Assembly (NCBI GenBank): GCA_023634235.1
Contig: JAMKCF010000007.1
Coordinates: 15,754,592-15,818,591, forward strand
Direction: 5' to 3'
Source: Pisaster brevispinus
Lineage: Eukaryota; Echinodermata; Asteroidea; Forcipulatida; Asteriidae
DNA: 64,000 nucleotides
Each line of letters opens with the position of its first letter. Position 1 is the first letter of the stretch. Under the pieces are notes generated by a model. It did no database searches, was not told where the DNA came from, and saw nothing but the letters and a program-made list of their open reading frames with translations. Below are positions 12,901-27,900 of the stretch, piece after piece. Position numbers and translations under genes: made by a program.

Positions 12901-15900
12901 GACCAAAAAGGCTACCAAAAAATACCATGTCTTGAAGTTGTGTGCACCATTTGTGACTGGTGTCCAGCTAATTGGATTAATCCAGGTCTTGTTGAACACA
13001 AAGAGCTCAATGATGAAACAATTACTGGACAAAGAGTTTAAGCACAGTGTGCAGGGCCCAATTTCATGGAGCCGCTCTAAGCACAAACAATTATGCTTAC
13101 CAGAAACAAATCTACAAAAATACTATTGCCCCTTTAACAATTGTTTTTTCTTTTCTTTTTTTAAACTGATTTCAGATTTTCAGTTATTTCTTTTGACCCA
13201 CCTACGTGTAATAATAATAAAAAACAAACAGATTTGAAAACATCCTACATGTTGCTAGGTCAAGATAGATATGGAGCTCTATGGTCAATTTAAGTCCTTC
13301 CTCCATGGTCATGTGACTGCATTGCATCCCCCCACAGCCCACCCACATTGGGAAGCACAGTTTCCTCCTCCCATTACTGTCCCCATAAAAAAAAACACTG
13401 TCTGTTGAGAAATCTACCTCCTGTTTACACTGTGGTCAATTTATATCCTGGCTCATCTGGTTTTATTGTAATCAGGAATCCTCTGACCAAATCCACACTG
13501 CCTGGTACCGGTTGGATAGTCACCCTGAGGGTGTAGTCTGTCTGCAGCAGGGCCAGTGTATTTAGATAGAGCTGATGCCCTGCAGTTGACAGCATCTGGG
13601 CAATGAGAATGGTTCTAGCTCATTGGTTTACCCATGGAATACATCCATGGTTTACCACATACATCATGTACCATGTACATGTACATACATGTATTCACAC
13701 ATGTTTAACATGTTTAACAGCCCCATAAATTGAGAACAACTGTATCAGAAAACCTACCAAAAAAACCCACAACAGCTGATTTCAAATGTTACAAACAAAA
13801 TCAAGGACAATGTGTTTACTAACTGAAAATTGTGCGTGGTTTTTCACTATTTTCTCCTTAATGGATAAAGCCCCAATTTTTCACAGGTTTGTTATTTCAT
13901 GTTCACGGTTGATCACACAAACCATGAACACTGTTTCCGACTATTTTGTTTTTAGCTCTACCAATGGTGTATAATATATTTTAATCGGGTAGACACGCTC
14001 ACGTACAAATTCACCAGGTAGATATAAAGAAGTCTGAATTTGAATACAAGTATAGAATAGTATAGAACTACTGTCCGGAGGACTCCCAAAGCACTGTGCG
14101 TGCTTTGAGACTGCAGAAAAGAGTCCCAAGTGAAGATACGTTGCACTGCACGCAGGAATTCAAAAGCAATCTACATTCTACAGAAGTCCTTTTCACACTA
14201 TTTTTATCTGTGTAATTGGCTACCCATGTAAAAAGTCTCCTACGCGGGTTAAAACTGATCCGGAGATTCCTTCCACACTTCAATATTTAAACCCAGAGAA
14301 AGAGTTAACCCAGCTCCATACCAAAACCGAGATTGGTGGGTTGACCCTAGTCCTGGGCAGGGTTAAATTTTACCCGGATTAAGCCAGTTTTGGGTTTGTA
14401 ATCCGGCGAACTTTTAGCCCTGAAAAGTGTAGTGTGAAGTTGAACGCTCCACTTCATCCAGAGAATCTCAGTGTTAAATTTTTCCTTAACCTGGAGATTC
14501 TCCGGATTAAAGTGTAGTGTGAAAGGTGCTTAAGATACCGCACCCTAGACAATGAATCCTTTTACTACACCTCACACCCCCCCCCCCAAACACTTCCTTC
14601 TTGAAGGCCATGTGGTACTAAGATAGCCACCATACTTGCATCATAATTCCTAATAGCAGGCCATAAATCATTCTCCTTCCTTGTCATAAGAAGATAATAT
14701 GATATCCATGGGACACTAGATTTATTATTTGGTGGGATTTTTTGTGTGGGTTGCGTTCAATCCATTGTCTCTCTGTGAATTGTGGAGAGAAACAAAACAA
14801 TAATGATCTATACTGAATAAGTACTTTCTAGTTACCAGTGTTTAAAAGACTTGGTAGCCTTGATTGTGACTAGTTCACCCAGGGTTCTCTCCTGAATTTT
14901 GTTTTTAAACTGTGGGACATTTTGGACCCAACTCTTGGAAGTTTGGCAAAAGGCCTGCTGAATGACAAGGTCCTCGGAACGTTGTCAACATAAGCCCTTT
15001 TCACACGACGGAAAAAACGAACATTCTTTGCAAAATTTTACAATTTTTTGTAAAAAATTACAATTTGGGCTTCGTGTGAAAGGACAGTCATATTTTACAT
15101 AGCCTACATTCCTTGCGAAATTTTCGCAAACCTTGCGAAATTTTGTAGTAGGTCCCGACCTCCGACAAAATCTTACGCTAGCGTAATTTTTCGCAAGGAA
15201 TCTAGTCAAACCTTCGTGTGAAACGATCCGTTGTTTATTGACCGACAATCCTCGCGAAAGCGGTATTAACACGCATGCGTGAAGAACATTCGGGAGCCGA
15301 CCTTTGTGTGTTAACACACCGTCACCGGGCACTGGTCACCGTTGCGACCATTTGCCACCTCGTCCGCGATTTCCCGCCAAACATGGCCGTTTTGGGTCAA
15401 ACCATCCATTTTAGATTGGGTGGTTTCCTTCTCCATAATGTTTATCAAGGCAATCGTTTCCTCGTAGTACCAAGATTTCTTGACCTTCTTACTCTTATCT
15501 TTGGTTGATGTCGTCGCCGGTCGTTTTTTGGTGGACTCCCCAACGTCTTCGTGAGTGTCAGCAGCCATTTTGAAGAATGTTTACATGGTTTATTTGTTAC
15601 CGCAACACACTGTGCACACGCGACATACGTCATCATTTAACTGGTACTAGCGCTGTTTAAGAACAAAAACTCTATAGTTCAGTGGTAACCAGCTAAGTCT
15701 GTACTCTCGTCTCATGGAACGTGGTCACATTTTTACTTGGTGTCGTGTGAAAGCTTGCGAAAGCGGTCAGGCGTGGGATGACTTCAGCGCTCGTTAAATT
15801 CGTCGCAAGGAATGTTGGGTTTTTTTTTCTCGTGTGAAAAGGGCTTTACAATGTAGTGTTTAAGTTTGGTTTCGTAAAAGCCCTACTGTGTAGTCTGGAG

Positions 15901-18900
15901 CATTCTAAACTTAGTTTAATCTTTATGTTTGTGAATTTGATCTGAAAAGTTAGGGAAAATGTCCTTTTATTTGATACTGTTTAGGAAAATTTAAAACACC
16001 GCGTCAACGAACATAAAAACCGAATGGGTCTGTACATTACAAAGGGAAATTTGTGTGCCAGACAAAAGGTCAAATTCACTGCCCGTTTTGACTGTACATC
16101 ATCCAAATTCAGGAATGAACTAAAGCTTCTCTGTACATAAATGTGCAAACCGTATATTTGAAATGTGACATCATTGAACGTTTTAATGGATGTTGACAAA
16201 AATTGTACTTGAATGGTATCCACCAAAATAGCATTTTGCAGTTTTAACCCGAAGGTTAAAGACTTGTAATTTGTTATTCCATTTTGATGAGGACTTGATC
16301 TTTTGGAAAATGATTGGATCAAAAAAACTGAATTTGACCTAGGGGCCCATCTTTAATTTTTTTTTTTTTTTTGCCTGAGGATTTTAGGTTTATAAAATGT
16401 TGATAACCGCCTTGTATCAAGTTGCTAAGAAACCCAGAGGAAACCTAATGCTGCGTTTCCTCTGGTGGGTTAACAACTTGCTAGGTTAATGGTAGGTTAT
16501 CAAAAGAGGACTCTACAGTATTAATGGGCCATCAATCATATCAGAAAGGAAATAACAATGTCTTTTTGTTTCCTTTGGGTCCCCCCAGATCCACGTTGAC
16601 ACTGTCTACCAAAACAAGGTGATTAATCAGACAGACATGTGGGGAACCGGCTAGCGCAATGCCAGTATGGCTAAATTATTGTTTATGGTTTGAAGTTTGA
16701 TTTGAAAATCGTGATCCCATAATGGAGTCCTAGGTCTCATAGCTTCATCGTGGAGCTATAAAAAAAGAGTTTACATTGTATCTGCAATAAACCCAAGGCT
16801 GCAGACAGTGAGATCTTTGTGTGTATTACAAGAACACTTACAACATGTTTAAAACAAACTTGGCCTTAAGCTCCACCCCCTATCCGGCATTCACCAATCA
16901 CGAATTCAAGTTTCGATGGTTAAGTCATCGGGGTGTGGGTTCGAATCCCGGTCATGACACTTGTGTCCTTGAGCAAGATACTTTACTATAATTGCTTCTC
17001 TTCACTCAGGGGTATAAATGGGTACCTGCGAGGGTAGAGGTTGATATTGTGTTTGAAAAAGCCTTCGGAGCGCCACGGCAGCCCGGGCTGTATACTCCCC
17101 AGGGAGCTGAGAAAGATTACAGGAACGTTATTTGCCCAATGACCAGGGCACTAATGTAAAGCGCATTGAGACGTAATTGTGAAATGCGCTATATAAGAAC
17201 AAGTTATTATTATTATTTTTATTACAATCCCGACAGCAACCCCTATCTAGTTACAATAAGAATAATTAACAAGCTGAAGCATGTAGTGCTTCATATGCCT
17301 ATCAACGCAAAAAAAAGAGAGGAAATATTTCACTTGCCAAAGAAACTCCTTTCAGTCTCTTCAGCCGTTTGACCCCTTTGCCTTTGTTTGCAAACCCCTT
17401 GGGTTACATAGTACATACTGTAAATAAAAAAACAGCTTGCCTCCCGAGATGAAATATAAACTTGTTATTTTTTTTCTAACGATTTATATCTGCAGACCCT
17501 TGGAAGAGAGAAAATTACTTCACAAGAAGATGTAAAAATATGTTTTTGATTAGTGCAAAACAGCACGTTTTAATTTTGACTGCTGACAGCTAACCTGCGG
17601 ATGAGTAAGTGTAATTTGATATCCTTAAACTCGCAGAGTCAAGGGCATTAACATTTCCTACAGTTATTTGGTACAGTATATGTACAAGCCTGGAATTATC
17701 TGAAGGCTGTGGAGGCCATGGCCTATGTTGCCCCTGGTCTTGGCCTTGGTGCCCCTTCAAAGGTGTCCCATAGACTTTAAGGCTTCCCAATGGAAGTGCC
17801 CGTTGCAATTGGCCTTGCCCTCTCAAAGATGAACTTCCAGGCCAGCACGTATGCAACGCGCTAGTACAAAAAACACAACCAAACTGTGCATCCATCAATG
17901 GCCATCCTTCATAAGTCATCAGATTGGTTCGTTTTAATATTTTAATCACTGCATGCCTCAGGTGTTGTGCACATAAGACAAGCGCTAGACGCCCAGCTAA
18001 CTACACAACCCAAATCCATCAAAACTGGCCAAGGTATCCTGGTTTCAACGCTCGCCTGACTACGTGTTTGTGGTTTCAGCTCCCATCAACAAATTATTTT
18101 TAAAAAACGAGACACCTTGTATGTAATACAAGTAATTAAAAAACCCATTGATGCAGTCAGCAGGGGGTAGGGGTTCCGTGCGGTTTATTCTAACCATAGT
18201 GATGTATTTAATCACGATTCAATAGAGACCAATGCCTTATATTAACCCGTATCTACGGTCACTGCGCGCGAGACGGTTAATGAAAAGATGGAAGTGGAAT
18301 TTCTATTCGTTTTCAGGTGCAAATTCATTGGCGAAATAGAGATTATGCAATCCAGGCTTGATATTTTTTATTATTATTATTATTATTATTAAGGTTTATT
18401 ATTAAAAAACAGATACATGGTTGGCAGCCACAGGCTGAAATAACCTTGTTTACAAGTAAAAATTTCATTAAAAAGTTCAATATAATGTACATGTATCATG
18501 CCGGGATGTGGTACCTGTTGAAAAAAAAAAAAAAACAGAACTGTGAGCGCAAAGCACAAAAGCTTGCGAGCACAAAGCCTACTTAACTACATTTATCTTT
18601 GGTTTTAAAAGCTCTACTCTGCAATCTGGGGCGCTCTATATGATTTTTGATCATGTTTTTATGAGTTTGATCTTAATTTAAAAAACAAATAAACTATTTT
18701 AAAAGATTATTTGTTAGTTTGTTGGGGGTGTTTGTGTGTTTAATTGGTTTTTGGGGGTGGTAAAAAAAAAAACAATTTCCGCGAAAAAAACAGAGAAATC
18801 ACATCCCTGATAATGGCCATGCCGGCCCCAAGCTCATGATCACAAAGAAGTTAATGCCTCACCGGAACCTTACCAAAAGCTCATTAATATTGTGCCATTT

Positions 18901-21900
18901 TGTCACTTATTTGTGTCAATTTTTGTAATCACCCAAGGAAAAATAAAACAGAAATGTACTTCTTTTATGTAAGAATGGAGGCATGTAAAAAAAAAAATAG
19001 ATAGAGACCTGACGTTTCGACCCTAGCAGAGTCTTTCTCGAAGGTTTCTACATATGTACCTTTATTCTAGTCATTGTAAAACCAGTGGTTAGCTTGGCAG
19101 GACGACTTGTTCATGTACATGAACACACACAAACATGTACATGAACACTCAGTAAAACTATTAAGCCTACTATGTTATTGTAACTTCAACAGTACAGAGA
19201 CTATAATACAACTTGAAGCTTTTTGCTACAAAACCTGTACAAAACCTACATGTATACATGTTTTATGTACATGTATATGTATAGTACACATGGATTAACA
19301 CACATGTACATGTACAATGTACACAATGCAACTACTGTACACGTAATATACCACCCCTGCACCAAATGGTAAAGTCCATCTGCAGAAACTTTTAAGCTCC
19401 ACCCACTTTCCCATCCAGCAGTGAGAATGACTGGAGTTCTGCGCTGCTAGTGGCTGTTCCATTTGTAACTCCTCCCTGTCTGTCAATCATGCAAACAACC
19501 TTCCACTGTTTGAGCATGTACAGCCAGCCAGGATGGGCAGTAGTTGCTAATGTGGCCCCAGGCTCACCTCGGTTATCATTACCATATAGCTACATATAAG
19601 TTATCACTTTGAGAGAATCTCAAGTACATGTAATTCATTGGGTTAGATGAGTGGATGAAAGCAGTGGTGTTACAGTTCTAAACTCACTCAAATTTGGACT
19701 CTTGGAGGCTGCACTGGGGAAAATAAAGGCTGGAGATTGAAAATCACTTTGGACTTTACTGGCAGACGACTGAAGATAGTTGGAGTGGCATCTAAAATTG
19801 GGCAACAGCTGCAGTCTGAACTCTTGGGTTGAACCTACTTAGTCTAGAGTTCCCTTTAGGCTGTGTTTGAGTTGTTGAACTAGTCTGTAAAAAGAGAAAG
19901 CAGTTTTCTTTTTATCTTCCTGCACCGGAATTCTTACTCAAGGCGGAAAGGATTGACCGTTTTCTCATCAACTCCGCTATAAAAGTGGAAGCCTGGATTA
20001 CTTGAAATAGCACTGCAGAGCCGTTCCAAAGCCAGTTTACACTTGGGCAGTCATTACTGATGATGCCCCAATTCGTTGGAATTGGTTGAACTATTTGTCT
20101 TTGGGCAAACAATAACTTCATTCAAAGAGAAGTTGAGGATTTTTTCTTTTAGAGACCTTTGCACTCAAGACGAACTCGTGAACTATTTATATGAAATCAT
20201 CACTGCATTGTATCAATCTGAAATGATATCTTGTGAACGTGAAGTGTGTTATTAACCGATGAGAGATGAAGATGGCAACCACAGGAATGTGCATCTTGGC
20301 TCTACTCTTCTGCTGTGGAGGCCATCGTCATGTCGCTACAGCAAGTCCCTTCAGGATTGAACCGCAAAACACTAACGTGGCCCTGGGAGAGAACGTGGTC
20401 ATCCCCTGCACCCTGAAGAACACCACCCTGTCCTACTGCAACAGGGTGTTCTGGTACCGCTCCGACAAGCAGGTCTACATCAGCCAGGACCATCGGATCA
20501 TCCAACATCTTCCCAACGACACCGGGATACAGGTACGCTATTCCATCGTGGGGAACAAATCCAGCGGGATCTTTTCGCTGCAGGTGCAAGACGTGTTGGA
20601 GTCCGACGCCGGTGACTATCGGTGTGTTTGTTTCCCCCGAAATCACGGGCGCCCTTACTTCACTCCTAAAGCATCGCTTTACATTGTCCAGAGACCTGGG
20701 AATCAATACCCTATATGTGGAGTCCACGATGGGACAGGCACCTTAGTTGTCGGCAAGAGAGTAACGTTCCTGTGCGAGTCAACGGGCGGCAGACCATCAG
20801 TAGCACTCCAATGGATGCGGGGAGGTGAGAACCTCCTAGCGGACTATACTTCCACCCCGTACTCCATTAGCGTGTACCACAAGACAATAACTCCCGAGGA
20901 TAGCGGAGCAGTTCTCTCCTGTATGGCGTCGGGAATTGCTCTGAAGCAGAGCCGGAACTGTACCGTCGGGCCGCTTAGCGTTATCTCGCCGCTTCGAATC
21001 CAAACGCAGACCGTGGTAGCCAAGCACGGCCCAGGACGCGATCCTCGTATTGTGTTCACCTGCAACTCGAACGCGACCTACTCAGGACTGTCGGCACTGA
21101 ACTACACGTGGTATGCTAACAGTGTTCGGATCACGAGAGAGACCCCCGGGTTTGTGCTTGGGGATAAAGGGAGGTCGGTGCAAGTAACTGATTTGTCGTT
21201 GTTTGCTCAGAGCATCCATATCGTGTGCGAGGCACAGGGGGAGCAGGGATCACTAGGTAACGTCAGTACCTTCCTGGACATGGAAGGTATTGCTGACCTA
21301 CCCACAGCAACTCACACGGGGGACCAAATGTTAACCGAGCCCCCACTCAAGGGCGTTGTATCCATCTCTGGCAATAAGTTCTTTGACATTAGACCGTTCA
21401 TTTATTTGATCCTTGGTGCGGTCATACTGATGACGACCATGATCGCGATTGTAGTCTGCACCCCGAAGACATGCTGCCGTTCCACAAAGTCAGACTCTAG
21501 ACTGAGACGTCGCGACTCGCAATTCACCACCATGCACTATGTTCAGCAACCCACTGGATCCCCCACCAGAGCAATCGCGCATCAAGAATCCCTCAACTTG
21601 TACGAGTCCACCGACAGCGACACGGAGAGTACGAGACAGAGCGCAACAATACCCCTCCCCTCGTCAAGCCAGCAACAGAAGCAGCAGGTGCAGGCGACAC
21701 TGCACGTGGTGGTCCACTCCGGCAATGAAAACGCCATCAACCAGCAACACCAAACCACGCTGCGAACGAGCTCAGCCAATGTCGACGATCAGTCCATCTA
21801 CCAGGAGGTACCGCCCACTCCCCCGCCACCGCCCCCGCCCCCTCCCTCCAGTAGGACCCTCCAATACCATCATCCTAAGATGGCCAGGGCGACGGTGCGG

Positions 21901-24900
21901 ACCCAGACCTGGGGACACTCCTCCTGCAAGAACCCCTTCGGCTACGGCCATGTGCGACCGGACTTGATGCACTACGACAGTCTGGGGCGGTGCTACGTTC
22001 AAACACTGCCTATGAAGCACACAAAACCTCCCGTGCACCAGACATTTCTGTACAATCCGCCCTACCAAGACTGGGACAAGACGCACAAGGACAGTGTGTA
22101 TGAGAACATACCAACACACGGCAGAACAATGTCAATGAGTAGAACTGGATTTTGAATACACTTGTAAAACAAACTGTAAATTATATTTTTCTGTGCATCC
22201 TGCCAAACTTTTTTATTTGTATATAAACAACCATGTACACACTGCAGTGGTAGTTGTGGTCACAGACTTTTAAGTAGTGGTTTTTGTAGCCACCACAGTT
22301 TTTAACCAGACGTTTTACATCGTACTCTTTATAGCTGTGTTTATGATATTCCTAGTCTTTACTTCTTTCATGCTTGACCTCAGGAGACCTTTCTGTTAAA
22401 AACTACGGTGACAAACTTTCAGTAGTGTGAAGAAGGCTTAACACGTTGACTGCCGCCTACGAGTATATTCGTAGTCACAGGTGTAACGGATTCTGCCACT
22501 ACCAGTATACTCGTAGAGAATGAAAGGTTTTTGTATTGTTAATTGAACACACTGGCATCACAAATACGCTTCTGCCAGTGGTGAGGACATACATGTACAT
22601 CCTTAGAATTTGTATTACAACATGTAGACACCAAAAAAGTACCTATTTGGTATGCGCGCATGCGCACCACACTTGGCAACTGGGAACGCCCTACGAATCT
22701 ATGACCGGAAGTCAACATGTTAATAAGCAAAGTTTCAAATCAATCTCAGGCCTGGTACTTTGTTCTTGTACATGTAAGGGCAGAGCCGTTTCTCCTGATA
22801 TTAGGGCACCCACACATGGAGGGACCTTTAAATTTCTACTTAAACATTTCAAGGGGCACTTTGACTTTGGGGCAAGGAGGCAGTTGCCTCTGATTGCCTA
22901 CATAAAGTACTAGGCCTGGATTATACAAATGTACAATAGTGTTGATAGTGTTCATAATGATGTTACCCTTTTGTTTGATTGTAAAATAATTTTCAGTACT
23001 TATGTTCAAAGGTACGACGGATTTGATTTTTAAAACTTGATTTTAGTAAATTTTTGAGTTCATTGTTTTGTATATAATTCAAACAGCCCACCTTGATCGC
23101 CTCTCTTTTATGTACATGTGCATGCACACATGTATCACAATCTCATTGGTAATACAGTTGACAGTTTCACCCTATTATGTTTAGTAGGCAAACTTAACTA
23201 AACACACTGCGTCTGGAGGCATTTAAAGAGCAGATATACCTTTGGTAATTACTGCAAAAAATAATGACCGTAAAAACTTACTTGGTAAGAAGCACTGCAG
23301 CTGTTGATAATGTATAACATTTTGAGAAACAATTCCCTTCAAAGGAATGTGGTTTTAGAGAGAGGGATTCAAAAACATTTTAATCTGAGAAACATTTCTG
23401 CATGAAACTCTTCTCAGATCTCCATTTACAGATTACTCTTCCTGCGTGGACATTACCACTCCAGATTTTCGGCAAAAATGCTAACACTTTTTGAAACGAA
23501 ATTTTCACAGGTTAGTTTTATTGTATTATATCTACATTTACATGTATGTAGGATTAAAACAACCAACTGGTTGCGAAAACCAACGGTAAACTTTGCCTTT
23601 ACTAAATCTTATGAACTGAACAACTCTCATAATTGACTGAAACAACACTGTATGAAGTTAAGAGGATAAAATCCAGTCATAATTCAGATTGTGTACATAT
23701 TTAGAATTTTACAATGTCATGCAAAAGCTGCACAAGTGACAAAACATGTTTTCAATCACAACAAAAATTCAACCAACCAAACAGTGTCTTTGAAAATGTC
23801 AACAAGAAGTATAAACGGTCTTTGTAAATCAGTAACAGAAATGCACTTTCAGTTTTGAGGTAACACACCCTCATTTGTACATAACTTTGATATTGATGTC
23901 ACTGTTGACCCCTTTCATGTGAATGGAATGCCCCAGTTGCACACAGTGATTAGTGGGACAGATGGGGGATCTATCTGCAGATTTGGGGGAATTGTGCCTT
24001 GGTCCTTTCTCTATGCTTTGACGATACAAGTGTGGAATTTGGTCTGCAGACACATGTATGTCAGGAGAAAAATATATTTGGCTATATAAGGGCCATCGCA
24101 GATTTGAATGTTGAGCAATTATAGGTAGCTAAAAAGAACAAGCAATTTTTTTCTTTTTTTTCAAATTGACTACCATTGCTCGTTATTTACCTAGATATAT
24201 TTTTTCAATAGAAATATCTGTGATAGCCCATAATAGCCAAATATCTTTCTCATGACATACTCTGAGCTTGTAATGTTTTTGTATTATCAACAGCACAATC
24301 CCACCTCCACCAACCTGCCACATGAGTAAAGATTGTAAGCATTATTTCAACAATCCGCTTGGTTTAATAAGCAGTCCACATTTTCAACCCTAGTGTCCAG
24401 TGTAAAGTCATCAGCTGTAAATTACTACTTTTTTTAAGTAGAGGTTCTAGAAACCAATGACTGCAGTCAAAGCATATACACAAGTTCAAAGCTGACTTCT
24501 CAAACTTTACTTTTGGTCTGAAACGGCTTGAACTTTCACAAAGGTCATTTTGAGGTCAGGTGGTGTGCTGTAGTAACCAATACCGATGCGTTATGAATAG
24601 GGCCGATTTGACCAGCCCTGCCAATACAGTCTGAAGACTGGGCTGATTTAATTGGCCGGGGACACTTCTGGGGGTTAAAAGGGTAATGAAACATTCACTG
24701 TAGGACTACTTATTAAATTATACTCTATTTTGTATGAACTCTTCCTGGGTCAAGCACAGACAGTGTTATTGGTTCCTTTAAAATTATAACAGATAGTGAA
24801 AGAAAATCTAGCTGTCATCGCAATTATGTGCCTACCAGCCACCAAAAGGACCGACATGCAAAATGTGGTAATGGCCTCATGTTTCGACCCAGAGGCTAAA

Positions 24901-27900
24901 ATGATCTGAAGATAATGAACTGGCTATTTAAGGGGTTGGTCGCCTTATTGCATCTTTTTTAAAAATGTTGATGCCTTGCAGAAAAGAACTCAAACTGTAC
25001 GAGACCTTCCCCTTAAGCCTACATGTACATGTAGCCCAATTCTGTAGAGTCAGGGAACTTTCCACGAAGGCCACCTTCGATTACAAATTAAGAAAGTCTA
25101 CACACACAATTTGTGATGTACTGTAGTGGAGGGCATATGACCCGGGGGTGGTGGGGGGGGGGGAGCAAAATACCCTCCCAATTTCGGGCAAAACAGTGTG
25201 GGAAAAGTCAGATACAGCAAGAAGAAAAAAGAAATGGCAAGAGAAATCAAAACAGACAATTTATCTGAGTACAGTATTAGAAATTAGTGTTTTGATCTGT
25301 GTAAACTTTCGGACAAATCAACCCATCTGCCCCTCTTAACCAAAGAGTCGCCCCCCCCCCCTCCCACCATTCATCCAAGATCATGGTACAGAATTCCCAC
25401 AATGACTTTGCTTTCAAATGTTAATCTTGCATGAGTATTTTTTTTTTTTTACATCACTTTGTATCGTTTGTTCTTGTATTGAATAAAAACAAAATAACGT
25501 CTTCGAAGTAGAAATTCTTTGTCTCTTTATGATTCAGGAACTCAAATAGAAAGGTCATTTTTGTTTTGTGTACCACAAAGCAGACCGTCATGTTAAATGA
25601 GTGCAAAGTGCAAACGCACTCCTTAAATTTGTCCGAGGAAAAAATAGCACGCCTTAAAATTTTAAGGGGCTGTGTTGTCTTGACCAAAGCAGGCCAGTGA
25701 GAACAAGAACTGCGTATGATTATTATTATTTTTCCACCAAAGAAAGTAAATCACAGAAAATTACCTAAACTATGGTACTCAACTTTTTGAAAGAAAAAAA
25801 AATAGGAAAATTGAAATTCCTCATCCTAATAACATGGCAATGTTATTAATTTACCAGATTGCAGTTTGATAATAATAGGTCTACCTTATTGTGCAACAGA
25901 CAAGAGAGAATATTTCCAACCCAGCTGTGATACCAACAATTTTACAAACAAACATCTGTTTTGAAAATACATGCATTTTATCAAGAGCAATATTGCAGAC
26001 CAAGCTGGACCCGTGGGAACAGGGGGGGGGGGGGGGGCCTTGATGGGCAGACAATGGTAAAGGAGACGCTGCAGCATGACACTTTAAAAGTTGTTCCCAC
26101 TTGATCGATTATGACAGGTTAAGAAAACTTGTTGGGGTTGAACAAAGACAAATTGACAGAGGTTGGATTTGAATCTGTGACCTACGGATTAGTGTGCTGG
26201 ATTAGCCGGATTAGCCATCCAGCCCTAATGTTGGCGTTCTCCCTTATTTGTTAATATCATTGTTAGGGGTCCCAGACTCCCAGTCAGATGCCATTCAACC
26301 TGTGACTGCGAGCCCTGGCTTCTGATATTGACAAAATAGGGAGACCGCCAACATTACGGCTAGATAGCTCAGTTGGTAGAGCGCCGACACGTTAATCCGG
26401 AGGTCCCAGGTTCAAATCCTGCTCCGGTCAATGTTTCTTTGTTTAACCCAAAATTCATGAAAATTTACCCAGTCACGTTTCCCTTGTGGTTGAATTAATT
26501 GATACAGTAGGTTAACTAAATAAATAATAATAACTTTTAAAGCTTATAATGTATTAGTAAATGACTCCGGGGGGGGGGGGGGGGGGGTTCCAGATTTGAC
26601 TTGGGCTCTGTCATTATTTTTGGAGCAGTGTGCATTCTTCACAGTGCTTCAACACCAAGCAGAGCTCAAAGCATTTTTCTGCTCAGCAAAAAAAATGAGC
26701 CAGAACCTGTCAAAAATGGTGCGCGTGCCATGGTGTTTTTGCTTATTCTGGTATCTGGTAAGCAAAGTTTGGTTGTGCTTAGCGCCATAACACATGTGAA
26801 GCCCTATGTTACAATGAACTGTTAGTACACATGTATACAGCTAGCCTGGAATTTCATCTTTGAGAGGGCAAGGCCATTTTCATTTTGCAAAGGGCACCTC
26901 CATTGGGAAAACCTTAAAGTCTATGAGAAACTTTTGAAGGAGCACCAAGGCCAAGACCAGGGGCAACAGAGGCCATGGCCTCCATGAATTTCCAGGCCTG
27001 GCACAGCGCTAGAGAGTCAAGGTACCACAAACACAGAACACCGACCAAATAATGAACTTTTCAACACCTCAGTTCTCCTCCTGGTGCATGTTGATTACAC
27101 CTAGCGTATAAATTATAGCGATGCATTACTGGTATTGATCGGTCATCACTCATAAATGTTTAAAGCCCATGACTTCAGCCTCTCCTTTTACACTCAGCCA
27201 GCCCTTAATACTCTCTAATGCATTTGCAGAGCTCTCAATATCGCCTCAATGATGATGGATGGGATCCCATAGGGGTTACTGGGCTAGAACCCAAACAAAC
27301 CTCTTTAATTTCTCAGGTTCAACGTAATCATTATGGAAAGTTTCTTAGTTTACGAGGACATAATTTCATACTACATGTACTTCACTGTACAGTAACTGTA
27401 ACTGTTGTATATAATGGATCACTGCTCTATGTTTTGCCCACCTTACATGTATGTTCCGATATACCCCTCATGATCGACCGGTACATGCTTAGGGTTGGGG
27501 TTGGGGTTAGGCTTTAGAGTTAAAATTAAGAAAATATATGAGGGGTGTCGAAACATACGGTGTGTAACCATAGAATTTCTGATGTATAGCAGACCTGAAG
27601 TTACAAGGTCACAGAGGTTATGGAGGTCATGGCCCCCTGTTGCCCTGGGCCCAATTTCATAGAGCTGCTCAAGCAGAAAGTATTACTTGAATCGATTTCC
27701 TGCTTAGCAGAGATGAGGAGGATACCAGTCACAAATGCTTTCATACTGCCCAACACAAAATTTGCTGTTTTGCTACATATGTAATTTTCTAAACGTTTGG
27801 TTACGATACGGACGGAGCGCTCTACACGAGGTCAATGCTGGATTGACAGGTTACAATGTGAACACTTCACTCATACTTCCTGTGAATGTGAATGCCATAC

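Noticed and set aside
15275..15508. Plus-strand 77-codon frame in the TIR element
   Set aside because: It is antisense to the Myb/SANT-like frame, which has recognisable motifs. The plus frame has none.
20302..22119. Several frames of 60-140 codons antisense to, or out of frame with, the Ig receptor
   Set aside because: They are shadows of the 629-codon frame, with no domains of their own.
26357..26430. Functional tRNA gene
   Set aside because: The acceptor and anticodon stems are mismatched, T33 is absent, and the same sequence recurs in other degraded copies (6300, 28450). It is a SINE head.
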